DNA of 38,235 bases, taken from NCBI GenBank assembly GCA_035468355.1, contig DATITA010000092.1, positions 1 to 38,235 of the forward strand, in the 5' to 3' direction. Made by a program: the position numbers and the translations under genes. How positions within the stretch are numbered: the stretch's first letter is position 1; the number at the start of each line of letters is the position of its first letter. Shown here one piece after another: positions 29,779 to 37,751 of the stretch. The notes below the pieces were generated by a model. The model was not told the origin of the DNA. It did not search any database and saw only the letters and a list, made by a program, of their open reading frames with translations. Source of the stretch: DATKSS01 sp035468355 (GTDB taxonomy: Bacteria > Chloroflexota > Dormibacteria > Dormibacterales > Dormibacteraceae).

Positions 29779-30671
29779 GCACGACCTCGCCCCTCAAGCC
29801 GGGGCCGATCCCTCAGTGGATCCGCGTCCGGGTCACCGAGACCGACAGCTTCAAGGAGCTCAAGCAGCTCGTGCAGGGCCAACACCTCCACACCGTGTGC
29901 GAGGAGGCGAGGTGCCCCAATATCTTCGATTGCTGGAACCGCCGCACGGCGACGTTCATGATCCTGGGCGACGTCTGCACGCGGGCGTGCCGATTCTGCG
30001 CGGTGACCTCGGGCCGGCCCACCGAGCTGGACCTGGGCGAGCCGCTGCGCGTGGCGGACTCGGTGGCCGAGCTGGGCCTCAAGCACGCTGTCGTCACGTC
30101 CGTCGACCGTGACGACCTCCGGGACGGTGGCGCCGGGATCTTCGCGCGGACGATCCGGGCCATCAAGCGCAAGAGCCCAGGCACCACCATCGAGGTGCTG
30201 ACCCCGGACTTCCAGGGCGACTTCGACGCCGTGCGGACGGTGGTCGAGGCCGGACCGGACATCTTCAATCACAACACGGAGACCGTGCCGCGTCTCTACC
30301 CTCGGATCCGCCCGAAGGCGGTCTACGCCAACAGCCTCGCGCTGCTGCGCCACGTAAAAGCTGTGGCCCCCGAGATGGTTACGAAGTCAGGCCTGATGGT
30401 CGGGCTGGGCGAAACCGAGGACGAGTTGCTCGAGGTCTTCCGCAACATGCGCGCGCACGACATCGAGGTCCTCACCGTGGGCCAGTACCTCCGGCCATCC
30501 AGGCAACACGCCGAGGTGGTGCGCTACTACCGCCCGGAGGAGTTCGTCCGCTTGAAGGAGCTCGCGCTCGCGATGGGCTTCGGCCACGTTGAGTCAGGCG
30601 CGCTGGTCCGATCCTCGTACCACGCCGATGAACAAGTCCCCGCGGCACGTAAGAACCTGCTGGCTGGGTAG
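29775..30671 (+). CDS. lipA: Lipoyl synthase
   Basis: A 298-residue radical-SAM enzyme that inserts two sulfurs into octanoyl groups on lipoyl domains. Both iron-sulfur clusters are visible: the auxiliary cluster C-x4-C-x5-C (Cys42, Cys47, Cys53 in CEEARCPNIFDC) and the radical-SAM CxxxCxxC (Cys68, Cys72, Cys75 in CTRACRFC). The start is a GTG in a GTGA overlap with the E2 stop. Its 3' end overlaps lipB by 44 bases. Confidence 0.95.
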   Translation: MSTTSPLKPGPIPQWIRVRVTETDSFKELKQLVQGQHLHTVCEEARCPNIFDCWNRRTATFMILGDVCTRACRFCAVTSGRPTELDLGEPLRVADSVAELGLKHAVVTSVDRDDLRDGGAGIFARTIRAIKRKSPGTTIEVLTPDFQGDFDAVRTVVEAGPDIFNHNTETVPRLYPRIRPKAVYANSLALLRHVKAVAPEMVTKSGLMVGLGETEDELLEVFRNMRAHDIEVLTVGQYLRPSRQHAEVVRYYRPEEFVRLKELALAMGFGHVESGALVRSSYHADEQVPAARKNLLAG

Positions 30672-31335
30672 GGTCTCCTACCGGCAGGCCTGGGACCTGC
30701 AGGTGGAGCTCGTCGCCGCCGTACGCGCCGGCGATGGACCTCAGACCCTGCTGCTGCTCGAGCACCCCCACGTCTTCACGATGGGCAAAGCGGCCGCCCC
30801 CGACCACCTGTTGTGGGACGAGCACACGCGCGTGCGCCGGGGCGTCGAGGTCGTGTGGTCCGACCGGGGCGGCGAGGCGACTTATCACGGCCCCGGACAG
30901 CTGGTGGGCTACCCGGTGCTCGACCTGGCCCGGTTCAAGCTCACGATTCCGGCCTACCTGGAGGCGCTGGAGCGCTCACTGATCGACTATCTCGGCGAGA
31001 TCGGCATCGCTTCGGTACCCGGCGAGCCCGGCCTCACGGGTGTTTGGTCGGGAGGTGAGAAGGTGGCCGCGATCGGAATCAAGCTCAACCGTTCCGTGGT
31101 CAGCCACGGCTTCGCGCTGAACCTGACCACGGACCTCGGCTACTTCGACGGCATCATCCCGTGCGGCCACGCCGAAAAGAGGCCCACGTCGGCCGCCGCC
31201 CTCACTGGCAAGCAGATGGAGGTCCAGGCCGCCGCCCGCGATTACTCCCATCACTTCGAGCGCGTGTTCGGGGCAGAGCTTGATTGGGCGCCTGCTGAAA
31301 CGTTGCTTAACATCACAGCCGCTCCGGGGAGCTGA
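30628..31335 (+). CDS. lipB: Octanoyl-[ACP]:protein N-octanoyltransferase
   Basis: A 235-residue enzyme that moves octanoate from acyl-carrier protein to lipoyl domains, the step before LipA. The RGGEATYHGPGQLVGYPVLDL segment (80-100) is the family core. The catalytic pair is Lys145 (GEKVAAIG) and Cys179 (IIPCG), 34 residues apart as in E. coli LipB. The start at ATG 30628 lies inside lipA (44-base overlap); the frame is open to 30589 but adds nothing family-like. Last gene of the E2-lipA-lipB operon. Confidence 0.95.
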   Translation: MNKSPRHVRTCWLGRVSYRQAWDLQVELVAAVRAGDGPQTLLLLEHPHVFTMGKAAAPDHLLWDEHTRVRRGVEVVWSDRGGEATYHGPGQLVGYPVLDLARFKLTIPAYLEALERSLIDYLGEIGIASVPGEPGLTGVWSGGEKVAAIGIKLNRSVVSHGFALNLTTDLGYFDGIIPCGHAEKRPTSAAALTGKQMEVQAAARDYSHHFERVFGAELDWAPAETLLNITAAPGS

Positions 31336-31490
31336 CCCCGGTCGCCTGAGCCGTTTCGGCGCTGCAGGAATACCAAGCGCCAATTCAGGGGTATACACCA
31401 GTGTGACCCCACGATTGAACCTCGATGTGGCCGTGCCCGGCCTTGAGAGCGTTACTGGTTTGGTACGGCCCGTTATCGGGTAAGTGAGAT

Positions 31491-31829
31491 ATGAAAATGA
31501 CTGCAAACTCAAAGACTGTAGAGCGCGCGTCGACCAGCTCCAGCGAGCTGGTGCGGCTCAACGCCTTTCCCATGGACGAGGATGACGAGATCCTGCCCGA
31601 CTTCGAAGCCGAAGTCGATGGCCGGCGTGTCTGGGTCACCGCCGTGCTCGAGCGCACCGCCGTCGTGGAACCGGCCCCCGGTGAGCCCAAAGTGCTCGTC
31701 AACCGCCAGCGGTTGATGGTGAACCCCGCCCACCTGCGCGTTCGCCACTTGGCGAGCAAAGAAGCCGCGCGGCGCGGCCGTGAAGCGGCTCGCGCCCTTC
31801 GCATGCACGAGCAGAGCTCCGCAGCCTAG
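31491..31829 (+). CDS. Small protein of an unrecognised family, paralogue 1
   Basis: A 112-residue soluble protein. Its middle (residues about 38-85, FEAEVDGRRVWVTAVLERTAVVE...RQRLMVNPAHLRV) aligns with the gene at 31963-32265, with VDG, AVLERT and the MV-(N/K)-P turn conserved. Predicted structure is a small beta domain between an acidic leader (MDEDDEILPD) and a basic Arg/Ala helix (SKEAARRGREAARALR). The start ATG 31491 has GTGAGAT directly upstream. The 155 bases between lipB and this gene hold no other gene. Function is unknown. Confidence 0.6.
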   Translation: MKMTANSKTVERASTSSSELVRLNAFPMDEDDEILPDFEAEVDGRRVWVTAVLERTAVVEPAPGEPKVLVNRQRLMVNPAHLRVRHLASKEAARRGREAARALRMHEQSSAA

Positions 31830-31877
31830 CTCGCGTCCGTAACCGTTCTTTCTTTCCCGGGAGGCGCCGAGGCACTC

Positions 31878-31886
31878 TGGTAACAT
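31878..31886 (+). promoter_or_regulatory. Extended -10 promoter element
   Basis: TGGTAACAT fits the extended -10 form TGnTAnnnT, about 75 bases before the second paralogue. No good -35 is seen, which is tolerated for extended -10 promoters. A similar CTAACATTCGC stands before the small frame at 34903. Confidence 0.4.
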
Positions 31887-31962
31887 TCGCTGCTACCGAA
31901 ATCGTCGGCCCTGCAGATTTCCGCGGCTGCCATGACGCCGCCAAGCCCGGGGGAGCACCCAC

Positions 31963-32265
31963 ATGACCAAGATCGTCGATCTAGTTTCGCTGGCCAGCAT
32001 CGTCCCACCGCTCAACCACGAGGTCAGCGGCGGCTTCGACGCCATGGTGGATGGCAAAGAGGTGCGCGTGCGAGCCGTGCTCGAGCGAACGGTCGTGATC
32101 GAGCATAAGGAAGGCGGCGAACGCAGCGTCGTGCGCAAGGACAACTGCATGGTCAAGCCGTCGGCGGTCGCATTCGTCCCGGGCAACCCCAACAACGGGG
32201 TGGGGCCGCGCCAATGGCGCAGGCTGCCAGGCAAGCCCCCGGCGACTCCCCGACCGACCCCCTAA
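31963..32265 (+). CDS. Small protein of an unrecognised family, paralogue 2
   Basis: A 100-residue protein homologous to the preceding gene over the central 48 residues (FDAMVDGKEVRVRAVLERTVVIE...DNCMVKPSAVAFV). It has a short hydrophobic leader (TKIVDLVSLASIVPP) and a basic Pro-rich tail instead of the acidic and helical ends of paralogue 1. The beta-rich core suggests a binding rather than catalytic module; no motif identifies its ligand. GGGGGAG lies upstream of the ATG. It ends 33 bases before the convergent malate synthase stop. Confidence 0.6.
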   Translation: MTKIVDLVSLASIVPPLNHEVSGGFDAMVDGKEVRVRAVLERTVVIEHKEGGERSVVRKDNCMVKPSAVAFVPGNPNNGVGPRQWRRLPGKPPATPRPTP

Positions 32266-32298
32266 CCCTTCCACCTGCCGGGGCGTCCGGGGGCGCGC

Positions 32299-33894
32299 TC
32301 AGTCGATGTGCTTCTGAGCCACCAGGGTCAGGAACGAAGGAAACGTCTCGGCCAGCGCAACCTCTTCGAAGACCGCCCGCGCCTCCTCGAAGCGGCTCTT
32401 CGACCAGGCCTCGTCGCCGAGCCGCGCGCGGAGCTTCGCCAGTTCGTCGTCCGCCAGCTCGCGCACCAGGTCGGCGCTGATCATCTGGCCGTCGTTCAAC
32501 TTCGAGGCGTTGCGCACCCACTGCCACACCTGAGACCTGGAGATCTCAGCGGTTGCGACATCCTCCATGAGGTTGTTGATGGCCGCCGCTCCGACTCCAC
32601 GCATCCATGACTCGATGTACTGGATGCCGACGCTCACGTTCATGCGCAGCCCGTTCTCGGTGATGCTCCCATCGGGGACGCGAACGTCGATGAGGGCTGC
32701 AGCGTTGGCGGTGACGTCCGGGCGCTGACGCTCCAACTGGTTGGGCCGATCGCCCAGCACGCGGTCGAACGCCTCGGTGGCCGTGGGTACGAGGTCCGGG
32801 TGGGCGACCCAGGTGCCGTCGAACCCATCACCCGCCTCGCGGTCCTTATCCTCTTTGACCTTGCCGAGCGCGACGCGATTGACCTCGGCGTCGCGGCGAG
32901 AGGGGATGAACGCTGCCATGCCGCCCATGGCGTGCGCTCCGCGGCGGTGACATGTCTTGACCAGCAACTCGGTGTATGCGCGCATGAACGGCACCGTCAT
33001 GGTCACCTGTGCGCGGTCCGGGAGCACGAAGTCGGGACGGTTGCGGAACTTCTTGATGATGCTGAAGATAAAGTCCCACCGGCCCGCGTTTAGCCCGCTC
33101 GAGTGCTCGCGAAGCTCGTACAGGATCTCCTCCATTTCGAACGCGGCGAGGATGGTTTCGATGAGCACGGTGGCGCGTATGGTGCCCCGCGGAACACCAA
33201 GATCGTCCTGGGCGAAGTTGAAGACGTCGTTCCAGAGCCGCGCCTCGAGGTGGCTCTCGAGCTTGGGAAGGTAGAAGTACGGCCCGCTGCCCTTGGCGAG
33301 CAGGCGCTTTGCGTTATGAAAGAAATAGAGGCCGAAATCGAACAGGCTTCCCGAGACCGGCTTGCCCCCCACCTCGACGTGCCTTTCCTCGAGGTGCCAA
33401 CCACGCGGCCGCACCAGCAGGGTCGCCACCTTCTCGTTGAGGCGGTACTCCTTGCCTTCAGGGCTGGTGAAGTCGATGCGCCTTTCAATCGCGTCGATCA
33501 GGTTGACCTGGCCCTCGACCAGGTTCGCCCAGGTCGGCGAGTTGGCGTCCTCGAAGTCCGCCATGAACACTCGCGCGCCCGAGTTCAGTGCGTTGATGAG
33601 CATCTTGCGGTCGGTCGGCCCGGTGATCTCGACCCTCCGGTCCTGAAGGTCCTCCGGCGCTTTCGCGACCTTCCACTCCGAGTCCCGCACGGAGCTCGTG
33701 GTGGTCAGGAATCGAGGCAGTTCGCCGGCGTCGAGCCTGACCTGCCGCTCGTCGCGCGCGCGTAGGAGCTCGAGCCGCCTGTTGCCGAACTCGCCCTGGA
33801 GTCGGGCCACCAAATCGAGGGCCTCCGGAGTCAGGACTTCTGCCGCGCGACCTTCTACCGGCCGCCTGAGGTGGACCTGCTCAGTGCTTGCCAT
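32299..33894 (-). CDS. aceB: Malate synthase A
   Basis: A 531-residue enzyme condensing glyoxylate and acetyl-CoA to malate in the glyoxylate shunt, with the length of the A form. Visible are VFMADFEDANSPTWANLVEGQVNL, LLVRPRGWHLEERHV, the acidic metal-ligand section VLIETILAAFEMEEILYELREHSSGLNAGRWDFIFS and AMGGMAAFIP. The C-terminal GIQYIESWMRGVGAAAINNLMEDVATAEISRSQVWQW carries the catalytic Asp. Isocitrate lyase is not in the window. It follows the LLM oxidoreductase by 23 bases and may share its transcript. Confidence 0.95.
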   Translation of the reverse strand: MASTEQVHLRRPVEGRAAEVLTPEALDLVARLQGEFGNRRLELLRARDERQVRLDAGELPRFLTTTSSVRDSEWKVAKAPEDLQDRRVEITGPTDRKMLINALNSGARVFMADFEDANSPTWANLVEGQVNLIDAIERRIDFTSPEGKEYRLNEKVATLLVRPRGWHLEERHVEVGGKPVSGSLFDFGLYFFHNAKRLLAKGSGPYFYLPKLESHLEARLWNDVFNFAQDDLGVPRGTIRATVLIETILAAFEMEEILYELREHSSGLNAGRWDFIFSIIKKFRNRPDFVLPDRAQVTMTVPFMRAYTELLVKTCHRRGAHAMGGMAAFIPSRRDAEVNRVALGKVKEDKDREAGDGFDGTWVAHPDLVPTATEAFDRVLGDRPNQLERQRPDVTANAAALIDVRVPDGSITENGLRMNVSVGIQYIESWMRGVGAAAINNLMEDVATAEISRSQVWQWVRNASKLNDGQMISADLVRELADDELAKLRARLGDEAWSKSRFEEARAVFEEVALAETFPSFLTLVAQKHID

Positions 33895-33917
33895 GTCACC
33901 AAATCTACAGGAGGCCC

Positions 33918-34853
33918 TTACCTGCCCGTCAGCCTCTCGACCACGGGCGCCAGGCTTTCGGCGGCGTCGCCCGGCACGATCACGAACGACATCCCGAAAC
34001 GATCACGCCGAGCGATCAGGTCTTCGGCGAGCTGGTCGACCGTGCCGATGAGGAAATGCGGCATCTCCAGGATGTCCGCCGGGTCCGAGCCTAGGCCGGA
34101 CGCGACAGAGGCCGCCATCGAGTCGCGATCGTCGGTGACGTTGGCAAGGAAGATGGTGACGCTCAGCTCGAGGGATTCGAGCCGGTCGCCGGCGGCGTCC
34201 TTGATCCAAGCCAGCTTCTCGTCTGTGGCCTCGGCGAGGCCGGTGCGAACGAGGGCGCGGTTGACCCTGCCCTCGCGCAAGTCGTAGTTGACGTTCACGA
34301 TGTCGGCCTGCCGCGCCGCCAGGCGCAGCATCCTCCTGCCGCCGCCGCCCAGCAGGATGGGCGGATGCGGCTTCTGCACCGGCGATGGGCTGCCCTCCAT
34401 GTCCTTGACCTGGTAGTGCCGGCCCGAGAACGTGAAGCTTCCACCTGCCAGCAGGCCCTTGATCACGACCAGGGCCTCCTCGAGGCGCTCGATCCGCGTG
34501 CCGGGCGGGTCGTATGGGATGCCCGACTGCTGATAATCGGAGGCCAGCCAGCCGGCGCCCAGCCCGAGGTCGAACCGGCCTTCGGAAAGCAGGTCGAGGG
34601 TAGCCGCCTCCTTGGCGAGCACGACCGGATGTCGGTAGTCGTTGTCGAAGACGAGGGAGCCGACCCGGAGGGTGGTGGTGGCGTCAGCGGCCGCCATCAG
34701 AGCCGCGATCGGCCCGGGTTGGTCGCCGAAGTGGTCGGGCAGATACAGCGCCGAGTAGCCGAGGGACTCGATCTGCCGAGCCTTCTCGCGCCATGCCCTC
34801 GCGCTGGTCGCGCCGTGCTCCTGCACCCCGAACCGGAACGGGCGCGCCTTCAT
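33918..34853 (-). CDS. LLM-class F420-dependent oxidoreductase
   Basis: A 311-residue TIM-barrel protein of the luciferase-like monooxygenase family in its F420-using branch: FRFGVQEHGATSARAWREKARQIESLGYSALYLPDHF at the start, LSEGRFDLGLGAGWLASDY, then PPILLGGGGRRMLRLAARQADIVNV. The last resembles the TIGR03621 group found in actinobacteria. I start at ATG 34853, where the family sequence begins; the frame is open to 34937. The substrate is unknown. It supports F420 use in this organism. Confidence 0.85.
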   Translation of the reverse strand: MKARPFRFGVQEHGATSARAWREKARQIESLGYSALYLPDHFGDQPGPIAALMAAADATTTLRVGSLVFDNDYRHPVVLAKEAATLDLLSEGRFDLGLGAGWLASDYQQSGIPYDPPGTRIERLEEALVVIKGLLAGGSFTFSGRHYQVKDMEGSPSPVQKPHPPILLGGGGRRMLRLAARQADIVNVNYDLREGRVNRALVRTGLAEATDEKLAWIKDAAGDRLESLELSVTIFLANVTDDRDSMAASVASGLGSDPADILEMPHFLIGTVDQLAEDLIARRDRFGMSFVIVPGDAAESLAPVVERLTGR

Positions 34854-34902
34854 GACGGGTCGTAGTATGCGGTGCTTCCGATGGGCTAACATTCGCGCGC
34901 CG

Positions 34903-34962
34903 ATGGCCGTCGTCCTGTTCGCCACCGCCATCTTCAAGCCGGCGGCCGACTACGTCCGCTAG
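34903..34962 (+). CDS. Possible 19-residue leader peptide
   Basis: A short frame (start ATG 34903, stop TAG 34960-34962) lies eight bases before the GTG of the GT87-like gene. TAACAT (34887-34892) ten bases before the ATG would make it leaderless. The hydrophobic start (AVVLFATAIF) resembles a membrane segment. It may equally be chance. Confidence 0.2.
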   Translation: MAVVLFATAIFKPAADYVR

Positions 34963-34969
34963 CCGTGCG

Positions 34970-36085
34970 GTGGGGCCCTGGCCCAGACGCGCTCGCGTCG
35001 CCGTCGTCGCGGCTTTGGCCGACCTGACAGCGTTCAACGCTTACCAGGTCTTACATTCGCCTACGCGCTGGCCCGACTTCGCCTTCTTCTACTCGTTTGC
35101 CTGGGCCGGCCTCAAGTACGGGGAGTCAAGGATGTACGACCCGTCGATCCAGCTGGCGGCCGTCCACGCCTTCTTTCCGGGCGCGCCGCTGCTCGTGGTC
35201 GTCAATCCGCCACCCTTCGCATGGCTGCTGGCCCCGCTGACCCTCATTCCCTACCCGGTCGCGCTGTGGGTATGGACCGCTTCGATGATCGCCTCCCTGG
35301 CCGTCGCCGCCTTCTTGGTGGCGCCTGCGAGCCGCTACTGCAAGCTTCTCTTCACCGCGTCCTGGCTTGGCTTCCTCCCCGCCTACCTGCTGTTCGTCTC
35401 GGCGCCCCTGGCTCCGCTCGTGGTGCTGTCCCTGGCCCTGGCGTGGAAGCTCATGACCGGCAACCGCGAGGTCGCGGCAGGCCTCGTGCTGGCAATCGGG
35501 CTGCTCAAGCCGACGCTGGCGATCCTGGTCCCGTTCGCCCTGCTGGCCGCCGGACACCGCCGGCTGTTTGTTTCGTGGGCAGCCGCGTCGGTGGTCCTGG
35601 TCCTGGCCTCAGCGGCGAGCCTTGGAGCAGACGGCATCCGGTCATACGTCTCCCTGTCGGCGAGCTTTGCCGCCAATGCCTACTACCTCAGGTGGTCACT
35701 GGTGCCGTACCTGGGCGACGGCCCTTTATGGGTCGCCGCCGTGGCGCTGATCGCCGTGGCGACCGTGCTGATTGCGTGGAGGCTTCGTGGAGGCGGGTCC
35801 GAGCCGGTCATCGCGGTGGGCGTGATGGGGTCGGTACTGGTCAACCACCACATGACGCCGGGAGACCTGATGATGCTGCTCGCGCCGATCTGGTTGCTGG
35901 CGCGGACAGGCGGTGGCTCCCTGCGGGCGGCGCTGCTGTCCCTGGCGTGGGTGGGCGGCTGGCTGGCGCTGATCTTCCCGGTGCTGGCGCTGGTGGTCGC
36001 CGGCGCGATACCTGTCGCTCTGCTCGCCGTTGGGGCCAGGCCCCATAGAACTGCCGAGGCGGGCGGCGCCGAGGGTGCGACCTGA
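34970..36085 (+). CDS. GT87/DUF2029-like polytopic glycosyltransferase
   Basis: A 371-residue membrane protein with about nine to ten hydrophobic segments. The first external loop holds the PDFAFFYSFAWAGLKYGESRMYDP signature of GT87-type mannosyltransferases (Asp/Phe then Tyr-Asp-Pro), and VVNPPPFAWLLAPL matches the following NPPP(F/Y) motif. Such enzymes use polyprenyl-phosphate sugars at the outer membrane face. It starts with GTG. The gene is divergent from the LLM oxidoreductase and ends 39 bases before the convergent VOC gene. Acceptor and sugar are unknown. Confidence 0.75.
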   Translation: MGPWPRRARVAVVAALADLTAFNAYQVLHSPTRWPDFAFFYSFAWAGLKYGESRMYDPSIQLAAVHAFFPGAPLLVVVNPPPFAWLLAPLTLIPYPVALWVWTASMIASLAVAAFLVAPASRYCKLLFTASWLGFLPAYLLFVSAPLAPLVVLSLALAWKLMTGNREVAAGLVLAIGLLKPTLAILVPFALLAAGHRRLFVSWAAASVVLVLASAASLGADGIRSYVSLSASFAANAYYLRWSLVPYLGDGPLWVAAVALIAVATVLIAWRLRGGGSEPVIAVGVMGSVLVNHHMTPGDLMMLLAPIWLLARTGGGSLRAALLSLAWVGGWLALIFPVLALVVAGAIPVALLAVGARPHRTAEAGGAEGAT

Positions 36086-36124
36086 ACCCCCGGCACCGCC
36101 CATGGTGCTGCGCGCCTCTGCCGG

Positions 36125-36556
36125 TCAGGCCTTCGCCGCGTGGGCGACCTTCTTGCGCTGGAGGACCCTGATGGCGTTGCCGAAGGGGTCGCGGATCCCC
36201 ATGTCCGTACCATAAAAGTTGTCGGTCGGCTCCTGGGTGAAGTCGGTGACGCCGCGCTTTTTGAGCGTCTCGTACAGACCTCGGACGTCGTCTGTCACGA
36301 AGCCCAGGCCGCCCATGGCGCCCTTGGAGATCAGCTCGCGAAGCTGCGCAGCCGTAGCCTCGTCCTGTACCGGCGGCCCTGGCTGCTCCAGCGAGATCTC
36401 AGTCCCGGCCTCACCGGGCACGCGCACGGTCAGCCATCGGTACGTTCCCTGCTTGATGTCGGAGCCCACCTCGAGACCAAGTTTGTCGACGTAGAAGTCG
36501 CGCGCCTGATCCTTGTCGAGCACCCAGATGGTGGCGACGTTCAGCTGGTTGATCAT
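36125..36556 (-). CDS. VOC-family (glyoxalase-like) protein
   Basis: A 143-residue single-module-pair VOC protein starting NVATIWVLDKDQARDFYVDKLGLEVG and ending GTDMGIRDPFGNAIRVLQ. The first expected metal His (in the ..H(V/I).. strand) is replaced by Ala-Thr-Ile, and the C-terminal Glu by Arg (NAIRVLQ), so it may not bind metal as glyoxalase I does; it resembles binding or resistance-type members. It lies 44 bases downstream of an AraC-type regulator on the same strand, which probably controls it. Confidence 0.78.
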   Translation of the reverse strand: MINQLNVATIWVLDKDQARDFYVDKLGLEVGSDIKQGTYRWLTVRVPGEAGTEISLEQPGPPVQDEATAAQLRELISKGAMGGLGFVTDDVRGLYETLKKRGVTDFTQEPTDNFYGTDMGIRDPFGNAIRVLQRKKVAHAAKA

Positions 36557-36600
36557 TTCTTGTTTTCTCCTCTGAGAGATCTGATTGGACGAGCCTCATG

Positions 36601-37053
36601 CTAGGGAGGCGTCGGCGCTGGGTCGTCTCCAAAACTGCTCGATTGCGACGCCACCCCGACTGCCTCCATCGGCCGCGTTCCCGTCCTCTGGAAGCAGTGG
36701 GGCGCCATCATCGGGCCATGCTTCATTCGATAGTCGGACGGCGATTCGCCGAGGATCTCCCGGAACGTGCGGCTGAAGGTCCCCCGGCTGGTGAAGCCGA
36801 CGTCAAAGCAGATGTCCGTGACGCTGCGGTGGGTCTCGCGCAGGAGGAACATCGAGCGCTCCACGCGCCGGCGCTGCAGGTAACGGTGCGGGGTCTCCCC
36901 GAACACGGCGCGGAAGCTCCGGATGAAGTGGGCCTCGGAAAGGTGAGCTACCGCGGCCACGGCGCGGACATCGAGCGGCTGGTCGTAAGCGCGGTCCATG
37001 GCGTCGCGGGCGCGCAGAAGGCGCCGGTTCAACTCCTCGACTTCGCGGCTCAC
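36601..37053 (-). CDS. AraC-family transcriptional regulator
   Basis: A 150-residue protein consisting almost only of the AraC DNA-binding domain. HTH 1 is VRAVAAVAHLSEAHFIRSFRAVFGETPHRYL and HTH 2 is VTDICFDVGFTSRGTFSRTFREILGESPSDYR. There is no N-terminal ligand domain; the C-terminal 35 residues are polar and divergent. Short AraC proteins are often paired with a gene they regulate, here the VOC protein directly downstream. Confidence 0.88.
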   Translation of the reverse strand: MSREVEELNRRLLRARDAMDRAYDQPLDVRAVAAVAHLSEAHFIRSFRAVFGETPHRYLQRRRVERSMFLLRETHRSVTDICFDVGFTSRGTFSRTFREILGESPSDYRMKHGPMMAPHCFQRTGTRPMEAVGVASQSSSFGDDPAPTPP

Positions 37054-37108
37054 GCTTCAACGCTACGCCAGCAAGAGGCGTGCGCTGCCGGCTCGGCGGT
37101 CGAGCGGG

Positions 37109-37158
37109 TGGTGCCGAGGGTGAGATTTGAGCTCACGACACCCTGATTTTTGAGTCAA
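37109..37158 (-). pseudogene. tRNA-Phe-derived relic with CAA anticodon
   Basis: On the minus strand this stretch forms the 3' half of a tRNA: anticodon arm CTTGA-CTCAAAA-TCAGG (anticodon CAA), variable loop GTGTC as in the nearby tRNA-Phe, T arm GTGAG-CTCAAAT-CTCAC, acceptor strand CCTCGGC, A73 and CCA. It differs from tRNA-Phe at anticodon position 34 (G to C) and its T stem differs by paired changes. The expected 5' half is not normal: only a five-base match to the acceptor is found near 37186-37190 and no standard D arm. Best read as a diverged partial duplicate. Confidence 0.6.
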
Positions 37159-37237
37159 GTCGTCCTCGCGAGACCCGGTTTCGATCTCGGTTCTGAAGTC
37201 GAGTCTTGTCGAGATAGACTCCGAGTCAAGAGATGTA

Positions 37238-37313
37238 TGGTGCCGAGAGTCGGGATCGAACCGACGACACCGCGATTTTCAGTCGCGTGCTCTACCAACT
37301 GAGCTATCTCGGC
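37238..37313 (-). tRNA. tRNA-Phe (anticodon GAA)
   Basis: Acceptor GCCGAGA (from 37313) pairs with TCTCGGC, discriminator A, and CCA is encoded at 37238-37240. The anticodon loop CTGAAAA gives GAA and the D arm GCTC...GAGC and T arm GTCGG-TTCGATC-CCGAC are intact. A relic related to it lies 80 bases away on the same strand. Confidence 0.95.
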
Positions 37314-37341
37314 CCGGCCGCCGGGCCAGTCTAGTAGAAAT

Positions 37342-37485
37342 CTAGACCGCTAGGCCAGCGCGCCGGAGCTTCGCGACAGTGTTCGCCCGCCACCTGTGAT
37401 CGCTCGGCGTGGCGGCCATGACGACGGTCCGCTGGGTCGGGTCGGGCGGGATGAGCCGGACGTGGGGGTTGCGACGCGTCGCCAT
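37342..37485 (-). CDS. Possible 47-residue protein between tRNA genes
   Basis: The only plausible frame in the 345-base gap 37314-37658: ATG 37485 to TAG 37342, product basic and polar (MATRRNPHVRLIPPDPTQRT...RANTVAKLRRAGLAV). No ribosome-binding site and no family are seen, and the rest of the gap holds nothing recognisable. Tandem tRNA genes are common integration sites, so it may be a remnant. Confidence 0.25.
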   Translation of the reverse strand: MATRRNPHVRLIPPDPTQRTVVMAATPSDHRWRANTVAKLRRAGLAV

Positions 37486-37658
37486 GATCGTTCAGCCCTG
37501 CTCCAGCGCAAGCTCGCAGAGACGGCGCTGATCGGCGTCGAGATGCAGCTTGCTCAGCGGCGGCCGCGCTGCACGGGGCGACCTATCTCGCCGTGACTGC
37601 GGCCCACACCGATCACCGTTCCTGAGGATGATCTGCCAGCTCCAACGGGTTGCCGTAG

Positions 37659-37732
37659 TGGGCGGTGATGGACTTGAACCAACGACCTCCTCGGTGTAAG
37701 CGAGGCGCTCTAGCCAACTGAGCTAACCGCCC
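37659..37732 (-). tRNA. tRNA-Val (anticodon TAC)
   Basis: Acceptor GGGCGGT (from 37732) pairs with (A/T)CCGCCC, discriminator A. The anticodon stem CCTCG/CGAGG has loop CTTACAC with anticodon TAC. The D arm GCTC...GAGC is standard. CCA is not encoded. It lies 19 bases upstream of the protease stop. Confidence 0.93.
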
Positions 37733-37751
37733 GTTTTTGCGGAGAGTCAGT

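Noticed and set aside
34903..34962. The short frame as a lost N-terminus of the GT87-like gene through a frameshift
   Set aside because: The GT87-like protein already begins with a normal leader helix at 34970, and the short peptide does not complete a known motif.
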